A stretch of DNA of 64,000 nt. Origin: Limnobacter sp. GTDB lineage: Bacteria; Pseudomonadota; Gammaproteobacteria; Burkholderiales; Burkholderiaceae_B. The notes beneath the pieces are model-generated. The model saw only the letters and a program-made list of their open reading frames with translations. It had not been told where the DNA came from and ran no database searches. Both the position numbers and the translations under genes were made by a program. Below, piece after piece: positions 8,298 through 17,142 of the stretch (position 1 is its first letter; every line of letters starts with the position of its first letter). Location of the stretch: the NCBI GenBank assembly GCA_029866125.1, contig JARWZZ010000007.1:277519-341518 (forward strand), written 5' to 3'.

Positions 8298-10709
8298 TTA
8301 TTTTTGCTTGGCTTTTGCAAACGCTTCTGCAAATGCGCTGTTTGCGAAGGCGTTGTTTGAATTGCCTTGACCGCCTGATGCATGTTTGCCCCCGCGCGAC
8401 TGGTCTGAAGCGCTGTTATTGCCTCGCCCACCTGCGTCCCTGTGGTTGGAGCCACGTGACGCAAAGCCGCTTTCCCTTCCGGACTCGCGTGGTCCCCGAG
8501 ACTGTTGTGTTTGCCCCGGTTCATCGGCCATGCGCATGGTCAGCGCAATCCGCTTGCGTGCCACTTCCACTTCAAGCACTTTGACTTTAACAATGTCGCC
8601 GGCTTTGACAACGGTGTGTGGGTCCTTGACGAAGGTGGTCGATAGCGCCGAAATATGCACCAAACCGTCCTGATGCACGCCGATGTCCACAAATGCGCCA
8701 AAGTTGGCCACGTTGGTGACCACGCCTTCTAGCACCATTCCCGGCTTTAAGTCATTCAAGGTGTGAACCGCATCGTCAAACTTGGCTGTTTTAAACGAGG
8801 GGCGCGGGTCGCGGCCTGGCTTGTCCAGTTCTACCAAAATGTCTTGCACAGTGGGCAGGCCAAAGCGCTCGTCTACAAAGTCTTGCGGGCGAAGGCTTTT
8901 TAGAATGTCCGTGTTGCCCAACAAGGCTGCAACTGGTTTTCCGGCTTTGTCGGCCATTTTTGCGACCACACCGTAGGCTTCAGGGTGCACTGAGGACCTG
9001 TCCAAGGGGTTTTCTGCCCCATGAATTCGCAAGAAGCCCGCAGCCTGCTCAAATGTTTTCTCGCCTAAGCGCGGAACCTTCAGCAAATCAGCTCGGCTTT
9101 TGAATTGGCCGTTCGCATTGCGGTAAGTCACCACTGATTTGGCAACCGAGCTGTTTAGGCCAGACACACGGGCCAAAAGCGCTTCGGAGGCTGTGTTCAC
9201 TTCCACACCCACCGCATTCACGCAGTCTTCAACAATCGCATCCAGCCGGCTGGACAGCTGCCGCTGGTCGACATCATGCTGGTATTGGCCCACACCGATG
9301 GACTTGGGGTCGATTTTCACCAATTCAGCCAATGGGTCTTGCAGCCTGCGGGCAATAGAAACCGCGCCGCGAATGCTGACATCCAATTCTGGAAGCTCGG
9401 CTGATGCCAATGCAGAAGCGGAGTACACCGAAGCACCTGCCTCGGAGACAATCACCTTGGTGGCCTTCAGGTCGACGTGGCGTTTGAGTAAATCGGCGAC
9501 CAATTGGTCAGTTTCACGGCTGGCAGTGCCGTTGCCAATTGCGATTAAGTCCACATGGTGCTTGCTGCACAGGGCGGCCAACACGGCAATGGATTCATCC
9601 CATTGGCGGCGTGGTTCATGCGGGTAAATGGTTGCAAATTCAAGCACTTGCCCGGTTGCATCCACCACGGCCACTTTGACACCGGTGCGAATGCCCGGGT
9701 CCAAACCCATGGTGGCTTTTGCGCCAGCAGGTGCGGCCAGTAGCAAATCTTTCAAATTACGGCCAAATACAGTGATTGCGTCGGCCTCAGCGGCTTCGCG
9801 CAACTGGGTCAGTATTTCGGCTTCTACGCTGCTGGACAGTTTGATTTTCCAAGTCCAACGGCAAACATCGCTTAAGAACTTGCCGCGTGGGCTTTCATCG
9901 CGATCAATTTGCCGGGATCTTGCAATATCAGTCTCAAACGGATGGGAGGCGCGTGGATTGTCGGCTTCAAGCACTTCAGGCAAATCAATTTTCAGGTTGA
10001 GCACACCTTGCTCACGCCCACGCAACATGGCAAGCACGCGGTGGGATGCCACTTTGGACACTTGTTCTTGATGTTCAAAGTAGTCTTTGAATTTAATCGC
10101 GTCGGGTTTTTCTGCATCGGCCACTGCGGAGCGCAATGCGCCTTCTTGCTTCAGGCGCAAGCGAAGCCCGGCCAACAAGTCCGCTTGTTCAGACCATTCT
10201 TCCGCCAGAATATCGCGCGCGCCATCCAGCGCAGCTTTGGCGTCGGCAATGCCTTTTTCAGCATCAATATAGCCAGCAGCCAGCTCTTCGGGTATGCATT
10301 TTTTGTCTTCAACAATCGCGTCGGCCAAGGGCTGCAAACCAGCCTCACGCGCTTTCATGGCGCGGGTGCTGCGCTTGGGTTTGTAGGGCAGGTACAAATC
10401 CTCAAGGGTTTGTTTGTTGTCTGCCAGTTCAATGGCTTTTTGCAGTTCGGGAGTCAGTTTGTCTTGACTGCGAATGGATTCCAGAATACTTGCCCTGCGG
10501 TCTTCCAACTCACGCAGGTAGCCCAGACGCTCCTCCAAATCACGCAAAATGGCATCATCAAGGCCGCCTGTCACCTCTTTTCGGTAACGGGCGATGAAGG
10601 GCACGGTGGAGCCTTCATCCATCAATGACACTGCTGCCTGGATTTGAGCGGCTTTGACGCCCAATTCAGTGGCCAATTGGGTGATAATTCGTATCTCGAC
10701 TGTTGACAT
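8298..10709 (-). CDS. tex: Tex family RNA-binding transcription accessory protein
   Basis: Tex is a conserved bacterial nucleic-acid-binding protein related to eukaryotic Spt6, implicated in transcription. Order of parts: N-terminal helical Tex region (TVPFIARYRKEVTGGLDDAILRDLEERL, residues 33-66); YqgF/RNase H-like domain (MGLDPGIRTGVKVAVVD, about 335-350); helix-hairpin-helix region (LNSSVAKSVVTYRNANGQFKSRADLLKVPRLGEKTFEQAAGFLRI); and an S1 RNA-binding domain (LEGVVTNVANFGAFVDIGVHQDGLVHIS, about 650-720). A Gly/Ser/Asn/Arg-rich tail (about 725-790) ends the protein, a low-complexity addition common in this lineage. Length 803 is at the upper end for the family because of this tail. It is transcribed divergently from the small lipoprotein gene with only 12 bp between starts. 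Confidence 0.96.
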   Translation of the reverse strand: MSTVEIRIITQLATELGVKAAQIQAAVSLMDEGSTVPFIARYRKEVTGGLDDAILRDLEERLGYLRELEDRRASILESIRSQDKLTPELQKAIELADNKQTLEDLYLPYKPKRSTRAMKAREAGLQPLADAIVEDKKCIPEELAAGYIDAEKGIADAKAALDGARDILAEEWSEQADLLAGLRLRLKQEGALRSAVADAEKPDAIKFKDYFEHQEQVSKVASHRVLAMLRGREQGVLNLKIDLPEVLEADNPRASHPFETDIARSRQIDRDESPRGKFLSDVCRWTWKIKLSSSVEAEILTQLREAAEADAITVFGRNLKDLLLAAPAGAKATMGLDPGIRTGVKVAVVDATGQVLEFATIYPHEPRRQWDESIAVLAALCSKHHVDLIAIGNGTASRETDQLVADLLKRHVDLKATKVIVSEAGASVYSASALASAELPELDVSIRGAVSIARRLQDPLAELVKIDPKSIGVGQYQHDVDQRQLSSRLDAIVEDCVNAVGVEVNTASEALLARVSGLNSSVAKSVVTYRNANGQFKSRADLLKVPRLGEKTFEQAAGFLRIHGAENPLDRSSVHPEAYGVVAKMADKAGKPVAALLGNTDILKSLRPQDFVDERFGLPTVQDILVELDKPGRDPRPSFKTAKFDDAVHTLNDLKPGMVLEGVVTNVANFGAFVDIGVHQDGLVHISALSTTFVKDPHTVVKAGDIVKVKVLEVEVARKRIALTMRMADEPGQTQQSRGPRESGRESGFASRGSNHRDAGGRGNNSASDQSRGGKHASGGQGNSNNAFANSAFAEAFAKAKQK

Positions 10710-10721
10710 GGAATCTATTCA

Positions 10722-11099
10722 ATGAGTTTGAAAAACGGGCAGGGCATTGTGCCACAGGTTTTCGCTCTGGTACTGGGCTTAACCGGGTGTGCTTCCATTC
10801 AATTGCAGTCACCCAAGCCCAACGCGCCCGATAATCTGAGTGCTGCGCGACAGTACATGGAGGTTAGGTCTTCCCAGATTGATGTGTTGGAGGCTGAGCT
10901 GAATGTGCAGATGAGGGCCTGTTACGAGCGGTTTTTTGTATCGGACTGTGTGGATGCTGTGCGCGCCAAACGTGCTGAATACCGCCGGGCTCACATCGAA
11001 GCTGAGTCTGCAGCGAATGACATCATCCGCTTGGACGGATACAATGCGCGTCAGAGTGAAAAGAAACCCCCCAAGCCAGAGAACAAAAAAGTGTTCTAA
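10722..11099 (+). CDS. Small putative lipoprotein of unknown function
   Basis: A 125-residue protein with a short hydrophobic signal (VFALVLGL) and a lipobox LTGC, placing the modified cysteine at C23. The mature part is helical and charged, with two more cysteines in CYERFFVSDCVDAVRAKRAEYRR (about residues 66-88), which could form a disulfide in the periplasm, and it ends in a Lys/Pro-rich tail. I recognise the CYxRF...C pattern from uncharacterised Burkholderiales lipoproteins but know no function. It starts 12 bp from the divergent tex gene and is followed by the YdcH-like gene, so the two small genes may share a transcript. Confidence 0.7.
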   Translation: MSLKNGQGIVPQVFALVLGLTGCASIQLQSPKPNAPDNLSAARQYMEVRSSQIDVLEAELNVQMRACYERFFVSDCVDAVRAKRAEYRRAHIEAESAANDIIRLDGYNARQSEKKPPKPENKKVF

Positions 11100-11199
11100 C
11101 CCCTACGCCGAAAGCGATAGAATGGGCGGAAAGGAGCCTTCAATTTTAGGCAACACCATCAAGGGCGCGCATGAAGCGCCTGCAGAAAGACCGGGTAAC

Positions 11200-11409
11200 A
11201 TGGCCATCAAAGAAGACGCAGATAAAATCAGACGCCGTATTGTCGAGCTACAAGTCGAACACCGTGACTTGGATCAGATCATTGACATGCTGACCGCCCA
11301 ACCCGGTTTTGATCAGTTGCAAATTCGCCGTATGAAAAAGCGAAAACTGCAGATCAAGGACTCGATTACGCTTTTACAAATTCAGTTAGAGCCTGACATT
11401 CCAGCCTAA
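11200..11409 (+). CDS. YdcH/DUF465 family small protein
   Basis: A 69-residue, highly charged helical protein. The segment ADKIRRRIVELQVEHRDLDQ...LQIRRMKKRKLQIKDSI has the YdcH/DUF465 pattern: a helix, a turn, and the basic RRMKKRKLxLKD helix. The function is unknown; the size fits a small coiled-coil dimer. The frame stays open upstream to 10936, with another in-frame ATG at 11122, but family length and the conserved N-terminus favour the ATG at 11200. It stands between the small lipoprotein gene and the helicase gene and is probably expressed with one of them. Confidence 0.75.
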   Translation: MAIKEDADKIRRRIVELQVEHRDLDQIIDMLTAQPGFDQLQIRRMKKRKLQIKDSITLLQIQLEPDIPA

Positions 11410-11490
11410 CCTGGCTGTCAAAGTCATTTGTATAACTCATTTGTTGAAATTACCCGCTAACTTACCCCATTCAGTCGTCCCCTAAGCCCT

Positions 11491-13476
11491 ATGAGTGACC
11501 TTGAAGATTTAGTCTTGCAGGCCTTCTCCGAGACAGGAGCCCTGGCCCGCAAGGTACAAGGCTTTAGTGCTCGGGAGTCCCAACGTGAAATGGCCAGCTC
11601 TGTGGCCAAAGCCATTGAAACCCAAGGCGCTTTGGTGGTGGAGGCGGGCACCGGCACGGGCAAAACATTTGCCTATTTGGTGCCGGCCTTGTTGTCTGGA
11701 CGGCGCGTGTTGCTGTCAACCGCTACTAAAACCCTGCAAGACCAATTGTTCAACAAAGACTTGCCTTTGGTGCGTGACGCTTTGGGTGTACCTGTGCAAA
11801 TTGCGTTGTTGAAGGGCCGGCAGAATTACGTTTGCCACTTTCACCTTGAACGGGCTTTGATGGATGCACGCCTACCCTCGCCAAGGGAAGCCGAGCACCT
11901 GCAGAAAATCAAAAGCTTTATGCAGCAAACTTTGACAGGCGACAAAGCCGATTGTGAAGGCGTACCCGAGAATTCTGCCGCTTGGCCTTGGGTCACCTCC
12001 AACAAAGACAATTGCTTGGGTAGCGAATGCCCAAATGCGGGGGAGTGTCACGTCAACAAGGCGCGTAAAGACGCTTTGGAAGCTGAGGTGGTGGTCATTA
12101 ATCACCATTTGTTCCTTGCCGATGTGGCTTTGAAAGAGGAGGGCGTTGCAGAACTGTTGCCCAACTCCGATTTGGTGATTTTTGACGAAGCCCACCAGTT
12201 GCCCGATATTGCAACCAGCTTGCTGGGATCGAATATTTCAACTGGGCAATGCCAAGAGTATTTGCGCGATTTGCTGATTGAAGGTCGAACCTCTGGCACC
12301 GATGCTGGGGATTGGGATGGCACCATTCGGCCTTTGGATATCTTGCTCAAAGACATTCGACGTTTTGTGGGCGTGGAAGTGGATTCAGCCCGTTACACCC
12401 TAGACCAATTCAAAGACATTTCAAAAGTGGTGCCCACCTGCGTGGAGTTTGGCATTCAGTTTGAAGATTTATTGGAAAAGCTGGAGCCTTTGGCGCCACG
12501 GTCTGAAGCGTGGTTGAAGTTGTATGGCCGTGCCACGGAGTTGTGCATGGCTTGGCAGCGCTGGTTTGGTTCTGGGGACGTGAGTCAGGCCAAAAGCAAG
12601 GGGGCTGAAGATGCAGGCTCGGTGAGGTGGGTGAATGTGTCTGCCCACAATGTGCAGTTTTGTGAAAGCCCGCTGGATGTGTCAGAGGCGTTTGGTAAGT
12701 TGTACCAAGACCAAGCCAAAACATGGGTGTTTACAAGCGCCACGCTGAGCGTCAAAGACTCCTTAAGCCATTTTAACCGCAGCATGGGTTTGGATGATGC
12801 ACAGGATTTACTGCTGCCCAGCCCCTTCAATTATGAAGAGCAGGGTTTGTTGTGTGTGCCGCAAGACATGCCCATGCCCAATGAGCCGCAATTCAACGAA
12901 AAACTATGTAAAGCCCTTTGGCCCCTGATTCAAGCCAGCGATGGAGGGGTGTTTTTCCTCTGCACCAGTTTGAGGGCTGTGCGGGTAGTGGGCGAGTTTT
13001 TACGCGACAAAATCACTGAAGATGAGCTGGATTGGCAATTATTGGTGCAGGGAGAGTCGTCCCGCGCTGAGTTGTTGGACCGATTCCGTGACAGCGCAAA
13101 ACCCATATTGGTGGGCGCTGCCAGCTTTTGGGAAGGTGTGGACATTCGCGGTGAGGCCCTGCGATTGGTGATTATTGATAAATTGCCATTTGCCCCGCCA
13201 GATGACCCTATTTTTCAAGCCCGTAGTGATGTACTTAAAAAGCAGGGCGGAAACCCATTCAGTGAGCTGTCCATACCCGATGCTGCAATTGCTTTGAAGC
13301 AGGGTGCAGGCCGCTTAATACGTGACGAGACTGACTGGGGTGTTTTGGTGATTGGCGACCGCCGCATTGTCGATAAATCATACGGCAAGATGTTGTGGCG
13401 CAGTTTGCCACCATTCAGGCGCACTCGGGAGCTAAGTACTGCCGTCGCTTTTATGAAAGAAAAGCTGGGGCGTTGA
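11491..13476 (+). CDS. ATP-dependent Fe-S DNA helicase, DinG/YoaA family
   Basis: Superfamily 2 XPD-like 5'-3' helicase. Walker A is EAGTGTGKTF (residues 51-60) and the DEAH box is VIFDEAHQLPD. Four cysteines lie at C115, C175, C180 and C186. The last three are spaced C-x4-C-x5-C exactly as in the [4Fe-4S] domain of DinG/XPD helicases, so the cluster should be present. The C-terminal helicase motifs include VFTSATLS, GAASFWEGVDIRGEALRLVIIDKLPF and QGAGRLIRDETDWG, the Arg-finger region. Length 661 matches YoaA-type proteins, which act in repair of stalled replication forks. I see no LexA-type box in the 80 bp upstream. Confidence 0.93.
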   Translation: MSDLEDLVLQAFSETGALARKVQGFSARESQREMASSVAKAIETQGALVVEAGTGTGKTFAYLVPALLSGRRVLLSTATKTLQDQLFNKDLPLVRDALGVPVQIALLKGRQNYVCHFHLERALMDARLPSPREAEHLQKIKSFMQQTLTGDKADCEGVPENSAAWPWVTSNKDNCLGSECPNAGECHVNKARKDALEAEVVVINHHLFLADVALKEEGVAELLPNSDLVIFDEAHQLPDIATSLLGSNISTGQCQEYLRDLLIEGRTSGTDAGDWDGTIRPLDILLKDIRRFVGVEVDSARYTLDQFKDISKVVPTCVEFGIQFEDLLEKLEPLAPRSEAWLKLYGRATELCMAWQRWFGSGDVSQAKSKGAEDAGSVRWVNVSAHNVQFCESPLDVSEAFGKLYQDQAKTWVFTSATLSVKDSLSHFNRSMGLDDAQDLLLPSPFNYEEQGLLCVPQDMPMPNEPQFNEKLCKALWPLIQASDGGVFFLCTSLRAVRVVGEFLRDKITEDELDWQLLVQGESSRAELLDRFRDSAKPILVGAASFWEGVDIRGEALRLVIIDKLPFAPPDDPIFQARSDVLKKQGGNPFSELSIPDAAIALKQGAGRLIRDETDWGVLVIGDRRIVDKSYGKMLWRSLPPFRRTRELSTAVAFMKEKLGR

Positions 13477-13490
13477 TGGCGTGAATATAA

Positions 13491-13523
13491 AAAAATAGCC
13501 TTGAAGTTTCAAGGCTATTTTTT
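13491..13523. terminator. Rho-independent terminator, probably bidirectional
   Basis: AAAAATAGCCTTGA (13491-13504) is perfectly complementary to TCAAGGCTATTTTT (13509-13522) around the loop AGTT. It has an A-tract on one side and a T-tract on the other, and lies between the convergent helicase and bamD genes, so it can serve both. Confidence 0.9.
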
Positions 13524-13601
13524 ATTCAATCAATTTGCGGGCAATTTAGAGCTGCCTGCTTATTCCACTCAACTTGGTCCACTCAACTTCATTCGCCCAG
13601 C

Positions 13602-14447
13602 TTAGTCCGCCCAGAACTGCCAAGCTTTGCGTTCAGCAGTTTTCTTTTCAGGAATTTCCACTTTCCAGTAGGGGCTGTTGGGAAAGTTCTTGTCGATTAC
13701 ACGCTTGGTGTCTGATTCCAAGGCCTTCATACCCAGTTTTTGATACCCGCGCATCATGAGAAACAAGGCTTCTTCAATCGAAGGGGTTTGCTCAAAGCGC
13801 TTGACTACCTCTTGGGCACGATTAACTGAGGCCAAATACGCGCCACGCTTGTAGTAGTAACGCGCAACATGAAGCTCGTTTTGGGCCAAGGAGTTGACCA
13901 AAAACTGCAAGCGATCGCGAGAATCAGCGTAATACTTGCTGTCAGGGAAGCGAGTCACCACCTCTTTGAATGCATCAAACGCTGCCCGCGTGCCCTTGGG
14001 GTCGCGCTCGCTGAGGTCTTGACCGGATACCAATGAGAACAAGCCTTTGTCCTCATTGAAGCTGATCAAACCGCGCAGGTAATACACGTAGTCTAGGTTT
14101 TGATGATTGGGGTGCAGCTTGATAAAACGCTCGGTGGCTGCCAAGGACTGCACGCTGTCCCCGCTTTTGTAGTAGGCGTAGGCCGTGTCAATTTGAGCCT
14201 GCTGGGCGTAGCGGCCATACGGGTAGCGACTTTCCAATTTTTCGTACAATTGGATGGCACGCTCGTAGTTGCCGGCATCGGATTCTGTTTTGGCTTCGTC
14301 GTACAAACGTGCCGGGCTCCAGCCCTCAGTTTCGTCATAAGGCTTGTTTGCACATGCACTCAGCAACAGGAGCAGCGCGGGAATGAGCAATACCTGCCAT
14401 AATGTGCGGGCTTTGGAGGCCCCAGATTTTTCATACACTGTATTCAT
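13602..14447 (-). CDS. bamD: Outer membrane protein assembly factor BamD
   Basis: Lipoprotein of the BAM complex that inserts beta-barrel proteins into the outer membrane. The chosen start (ATG at 14447) gives a 281-residue protein with a lipoprotein signal: hydrophobic LLIPALLLLLSAC with lipobox LSAC and lipidated C32. TPR repeats follow: LYDEAKTESDAGNYERAIQLYEKLESRYPYG, then AQIDTAYAYYKSGDSVQSLAATERFIKLHP, and further on FKEVVTRFPDSKYYADSRDRL, all typical of BamD. The open frame extends 59 codons upstream, but that part lacks a signal and would run over the divergent rluD start, so it is rejected. Confidence 0.95.
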   Translation of the reverse strand: MNTVYEKSGASKARTLWQVLLIPALLLLLSACANKPYDETEGWSPARLYDEAKTESDAGNYERAIQLYEKLESRYPYGRYAQQAQIDTAYAYYKSGDSVQSLAATERFIKLHPNHQNLDYVYYLRGLISFNEDKGLFSLVSGQDLSERDPKGTRAAFDAFKEVVTRFPDSKYYADSRDRLQFLVNSLAQNELHVARYYYKRGAYLASVNRAQEVVKRFEQTPSIEEALFLMMRGYQKLGMKALESDTKRVIDKNFPNSPYWKVEIPEKKTAERKAWQFWAD

Positions 14448-14569
14448 CTCGACTGCTTGTATCCGGTAGTGTGAAGAGGTAGTAGAAAGCCAGCTTTCGG
14501 CCATTATAGCCATCTGCACCGTTTGAGGCATCCAATTAGCACCTGTTTTCACCGATTCATCCAAAGATA

Positions 14570-15781
14570 ATGACGACCATGAGCAATCCCAGACCAACCA
14601 ATCCCCGCGAAACCATGACTGCACAGGTGTCGCTTGAAATGGGCGGGCAGCGTTTGGACAAAGTGTTGGTGGAGTTGTTCCCCGAGTTTTCCCGATCCCG
14701 TTTACAAACTTGGATGAAGCAAGACCGTGTACTGGTCAATGGTGTGCCTGGGGTTAAAGGCAACCAAAAGGTAAAATCCAATGACGAAATATCGCTGGCA
14801 CCCGGGGTGTTGGAGCACATGCAGTCCTTGGTTCCAGAGGCAATGGACTTGGATGTGGTGGGGCAAGACAATGAATATTGGGTCATCAACAAGCAAGCCG
14901 GTTTGGTGGTGCACCCTGCGCCTGGCCATTGGTCGGGCACTTTGATGAACGGCTTGTTGCATTTGGACCCGGGTTTGATTGATGTGCCACGCGCTGGCAT
15001 TGTTCACCGCTTGGACCAAGACACCACCGGCCTGATGGCAGTGGCCCGCACCTCCCAGGCGCAGGCCAAGTTGATCCGCATGTTGCAAACCCGAATCGTC
15101 AAGCGGGTGTATTTGGCATTGGTGTGGGGACGAATCAGCAAACAAGTCACCATCAATCAGCCGCTGGGGCGTGACCCCAAAACCCGCTTGCGGATGGCGG
15201 TGGTGGACCACGGAAAACCGGCAGTGACCCACTTTATGCCTGCAGCCCATGGCACTTTGCTGGATATTCCTGTCACTTTGATGGTTTGCCGGCTTGAAAC
15301 AGGGCGCACCCACCAAATTCGTGTACACGCGCAATATGCAGGTTTCGCCTTGGTGGCTGACCCTGTTTACAAACTGAAAGGCGCAGGTAGCCACTCGGCT
15401 TTGCGCTTGGGCAAAGTTGAATTGCCAGATGGACAAATTTTTGACAGGCAGGCGCTGCATGCCACGCATTTGAGCTTCCCGAACCCTGAGTTTTTTGTGG
15501 ACAGACGCAAAGATCAATCGCTTGTAGCTTGGGAAAAACAACTTGCCAAAACCGATTGGCCTGAATTTTTGGCGCCTGTACCTGATGACTTTCAGCAACT
15601 GGGCATGATGGCGGGCATTGACTTACATGGCCCCGAAGTGGAGGATGCCATTTGGGCGCAGGCCTCACAACACAAAGCGTCGGCTTTGGCGCAGATTGGC
15701 CCCATTCTGGAAGAGGATGAGGACGACGAAGACGACGACGGCGATTACGATGTTGAAGTCGTTTACGCAGTGGATGAGTAA
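14570..15781 (+). CDS. rluD: 23S rRNA pseudouridine synthase RluD
   Basis: Forms pseudouridines in helix 69 of 23S rRNA (positions 1911/1915/1917 in Escherichia coli). An N-terminal S4 RNA-binding domain (about residues 22-75, RLDKVLVELFPEFSRSRLQTWM) precedes the RluA-type catalytic domain with motif HRLDQDTTGLM (catalytic D149) and RTHQIRVHAQY. At 403 residues it is longer than the roughly 325 of E. coli RluD. The excess is a C-terminal extension after about residue 330 that ends in a strongly acidic run (EEDEDDEDDDGDYD). Divergent bamD and downstream pgeF reproduce the well-known bamD-rluD-pgeF neighbourhood; pgeF starts 2 bp after the stop. Confidence 0.95.
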   Translation: MTTMSNPRPTNPRETMTAQVSLEMGGQRLDKVLVELFPEFSRSRLQTWMKQDRVLVNGVPGVKGNQKVKSNDEISLAPGVLEHMQSLVPEAMDLDVVGQDNEYWVINKQAGLVVHPAPGHWSGTLMNGLLHLDPGLIDVPRAGIVHRLDQDTTGLMAVARTSQAQAKLIRMLQTRIVKRVYLALVWGRISKQVTINQPLGRDPKTRLRMAVVDHGKPAVTHFMPAAHGTLLDIPVTLMVCRLETGRTHQIRVHAQYAGFALVADPVYKLKGAGSHSALRLGKVELPDGQIFDRQALHATHLSFPNPEFFVDRRKDQSLVAWEKQLAKTDWPEFLAPVPDDFQQLGMMAGIDLHGPEVEDAIWAQASQHKASALAQIGPILEEDEDDEDDDGDYDVEVVYAVDE

Positions 15782-15783
15782 AG

Positions 15784-16620
15784 TTGCATTATCTGTATAG
15801 ACCCAAGCTGACTGATGCCTTTCGAGGTGTTTGGGTGGCAGTAAGCCAAACGGGATTCACCGTGGCAGACGAAGGCTATGGCTTGAATTTCGGCACGCAT
15901 GTGGGCGACAGCCTGGATGAAGTGAACCGCAGGCGGGCTATGCTGGAAGTTGACGTGGGTGCCCCCATTTTGTGGCTGAACCAGGTCCACGGGGTTGAGG
16001 TTTGCACAGCAACCTCAATGATTGCGAAGGAATCTGATGTAAGCCCTCCGAGTGCGGATGCGTCTGTTGCATTGAACAGTGACACCGCCCTAGCCATCAT
16101 GACCGCAGATTGTTTGCCTGCGGTGTTCGTCGCGCGAAATGCGGAGGGTGTAGCACTGGGCGTTGCAGCGGCCCATGCGGGTTGGAAGGGCCTGTTGAAC
16201 GGTGTGTTGTCCAATACCGCTTTGAGTTTGGCACAGGCCACGGGTCAAGCGGTGTCACAGGTTTCAGTGTGGTTGGGGCCAGCAATTGGCCCGCAATCCT
16301 TTGAGGTGGGTGGCGAGGTACGCGAAGCCTTTTGCCTGCGTTTCAGCGGGTTAGATTTCCATGTTGACTTCAATGACGGCCTGAATAATGGCGTTCAGCA
16401 CGCATTCAAACCCAGCCAAAACCCCGGCAAATGGTTGGCTGACATTTACCAGCTCGCAAAAATTGACTTGAACCAGTTGGGTGTCAAGCAGGTTGAAGGC
16501 GGCAACCCGCCCCAAGACACTTTCACGGATTTAAACTGGTTTTCCCATCGGCGGGCTGCCCTGCAGGGGCGTCAGGCTGGGCGGATGGCAACGCTTGTTC
16601 GCCTGATTCCGCAGAAGTAA
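15784..16620 (+). CDS. pgeF: Peptidoglycan editing factor / multicopper-like laccase family protein PgeF (YfiH)
   Basis: YfiH/YlmD family. Members prevent or correct L-Ser misincorporation in peptidoglycan in E. coli, and in other bacteria show purine nucleoside phosphorylase or phenol oxidase activity with a zinc or copper site. The metal ligands are visible: H69 in LNQVHGVEV, C110 in TADCLPAV and H131 in AAHAGWKG. The C-terminal signature FSHRRAALQGRQAGRMATLV is present, though the usual Cys-Thr pair shortly before it is replaced by PPQDTFTD. The frame is closed by a stop at 15775, so the only good start is the TTG at 15784, 2 bp after rluD, implying translational coupling. The last 98 bp overlap the opposite-strand gene at 16523. 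Confidence 0.9.
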   Translation: MHYLYRPKLTDAFRGVWVAVSQTGFTVADEGYGLNFGTHVGDSLDEVNRRRAMLEVDVGAPILWLNQVHGVEVCTATSMIAKESDVSPPSADASVALNSDTALAIMTADCLPAVFVARNAEGVALGVAAAHAGWKGLLNGVLSNTALSLAQATGQAVSQVSVWLGPAIGPQSFEVGGEVREAFCLRFSGLDFHVDFNDGLNNGVQHAFKPSQNPGKWLADIYQLAKIDLNQLGVKQVEGGNPPQDTFTDLNWFSHRRAALQGRQAGRMATLVRLIPQK

Positions 16621-16855
16621 CCTGAACAGTCGTTACTTCAGTTGTATTTGCCTTGTTTTCTGCCTCAGCCCGTTGGGCCTGCAACTCCTGAAACTCGCGC
16701 CTAAGCCGCCGATTTTTAGTGCCCATGATATACACCAGCACTGAGCATGGTAGTACGCCATAAAACAGGAATGTTGCCACGCCTGCGGCAATGCTGTTTT
16801 CGGTGGCGGCCATCAAAGTGACCACATACATCCAACCAATCGCGACTATATACAT
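16523..16855 (-). CDS. Small membrane protein of unknown function
   Basis: A 110-residue protein with two predicted membrane helices (about residues 4-18 and 22-44: IGWMYVVTLMAATENSIAAGVATFLFYGVLPCSVLVYIMG). A basic segment NRRLRRE follows, consistent with a cytoplasmic positive-inside end, and then a disordered Ala/Gln/Glu/Pro tail. I recognise the MYIVAIGWMYVV...FFxYGVLP pattern from short uncharacterised Burkholderiales membrane proteins. Its 3' end overlaps the pgeF 3' end on the opposite strand by 98 bp. The overlap encodes only its low-complexity tail. Confidence 0.7.
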   Translation of the reverse strand: MYIVAIGWMYVVTLMAATENSIAAGVATFLFYGVLPCSVLVYIMGTKNRRLRREFQELQAQRAEAENKANTTEVTTVQVTSAESGEQALPSAQPDAPAGQPADGKTSLNP

Positions 16856-16978
16856 ACTGCACCATCAACTTCTTGAATCATCCGCAATCTTGAATCAAAA
16901 CACCATTCTCAATTCGGACAGATGCGCGAAATGCGTTCAAAATCACAATGTAAATCACAGTATTAGTAATGATGCGGA

Positions 16979-17008
16979 TTGACAATCAGATTTGTTGCGG
17001 TGCACAAT
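16979..17008 (+). promoter_or_regulatory. phaC promoter with embedded putative PhaR operator
   Basis: TTGACA (16979-16984, perfect -35) and CACAAT (17003-17008, -10-like) are 18 bp apart. Between and partly over them lies TGTTGCGGTGCAC (16993-17005), flanked as TTGT...ACAA. The same 13-mer pattern TGTTGC-N2-TGCAC recurs at 21002-21014 before phaR. A repressor bound there would block RNA polymerase, the expected mode for PhaR autoregulation and phaC control. The remainder of 16856-17142 holds no gene. Confidence 0.55.
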
Positions 17009-17142
17009 AGAGGAATCATTCCAATTTTAAAATTAAACGTAGTTATATCAAAAAACTGGCCTAAAAACTGCACATTGAGAAGCACCAGTGCTAGGGCTGG
17101 TAACCCCGTCCGGCAACGCACCGGCCACCCAAGGAGAAGATT

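Noticed and set aside
9909..10628. 239-codon frame opposite tex
   Set aside because: Entirely within tex; Phe/Gly/Gln-rich composition typical of the reverse strand of such genes.
10936..11199. Upstream extension of the YdcH-like gene
   Set aside because: The extension overlaps the lipoprotein gene and has no family similarity; the ATG at 11200 gives the normal length.
13564..13589. Direct repeat of TCCACTCAACTT, two copies 14 bp apart
   Set aside because: Only two short copies just beyond the bamD stop; no sign of a repeat array or functional element.
14448..14624. 59-codon N-terminal extension of BamD
   Set aside because: It would precede the lipoprotein signal and overlap divergent rluD.
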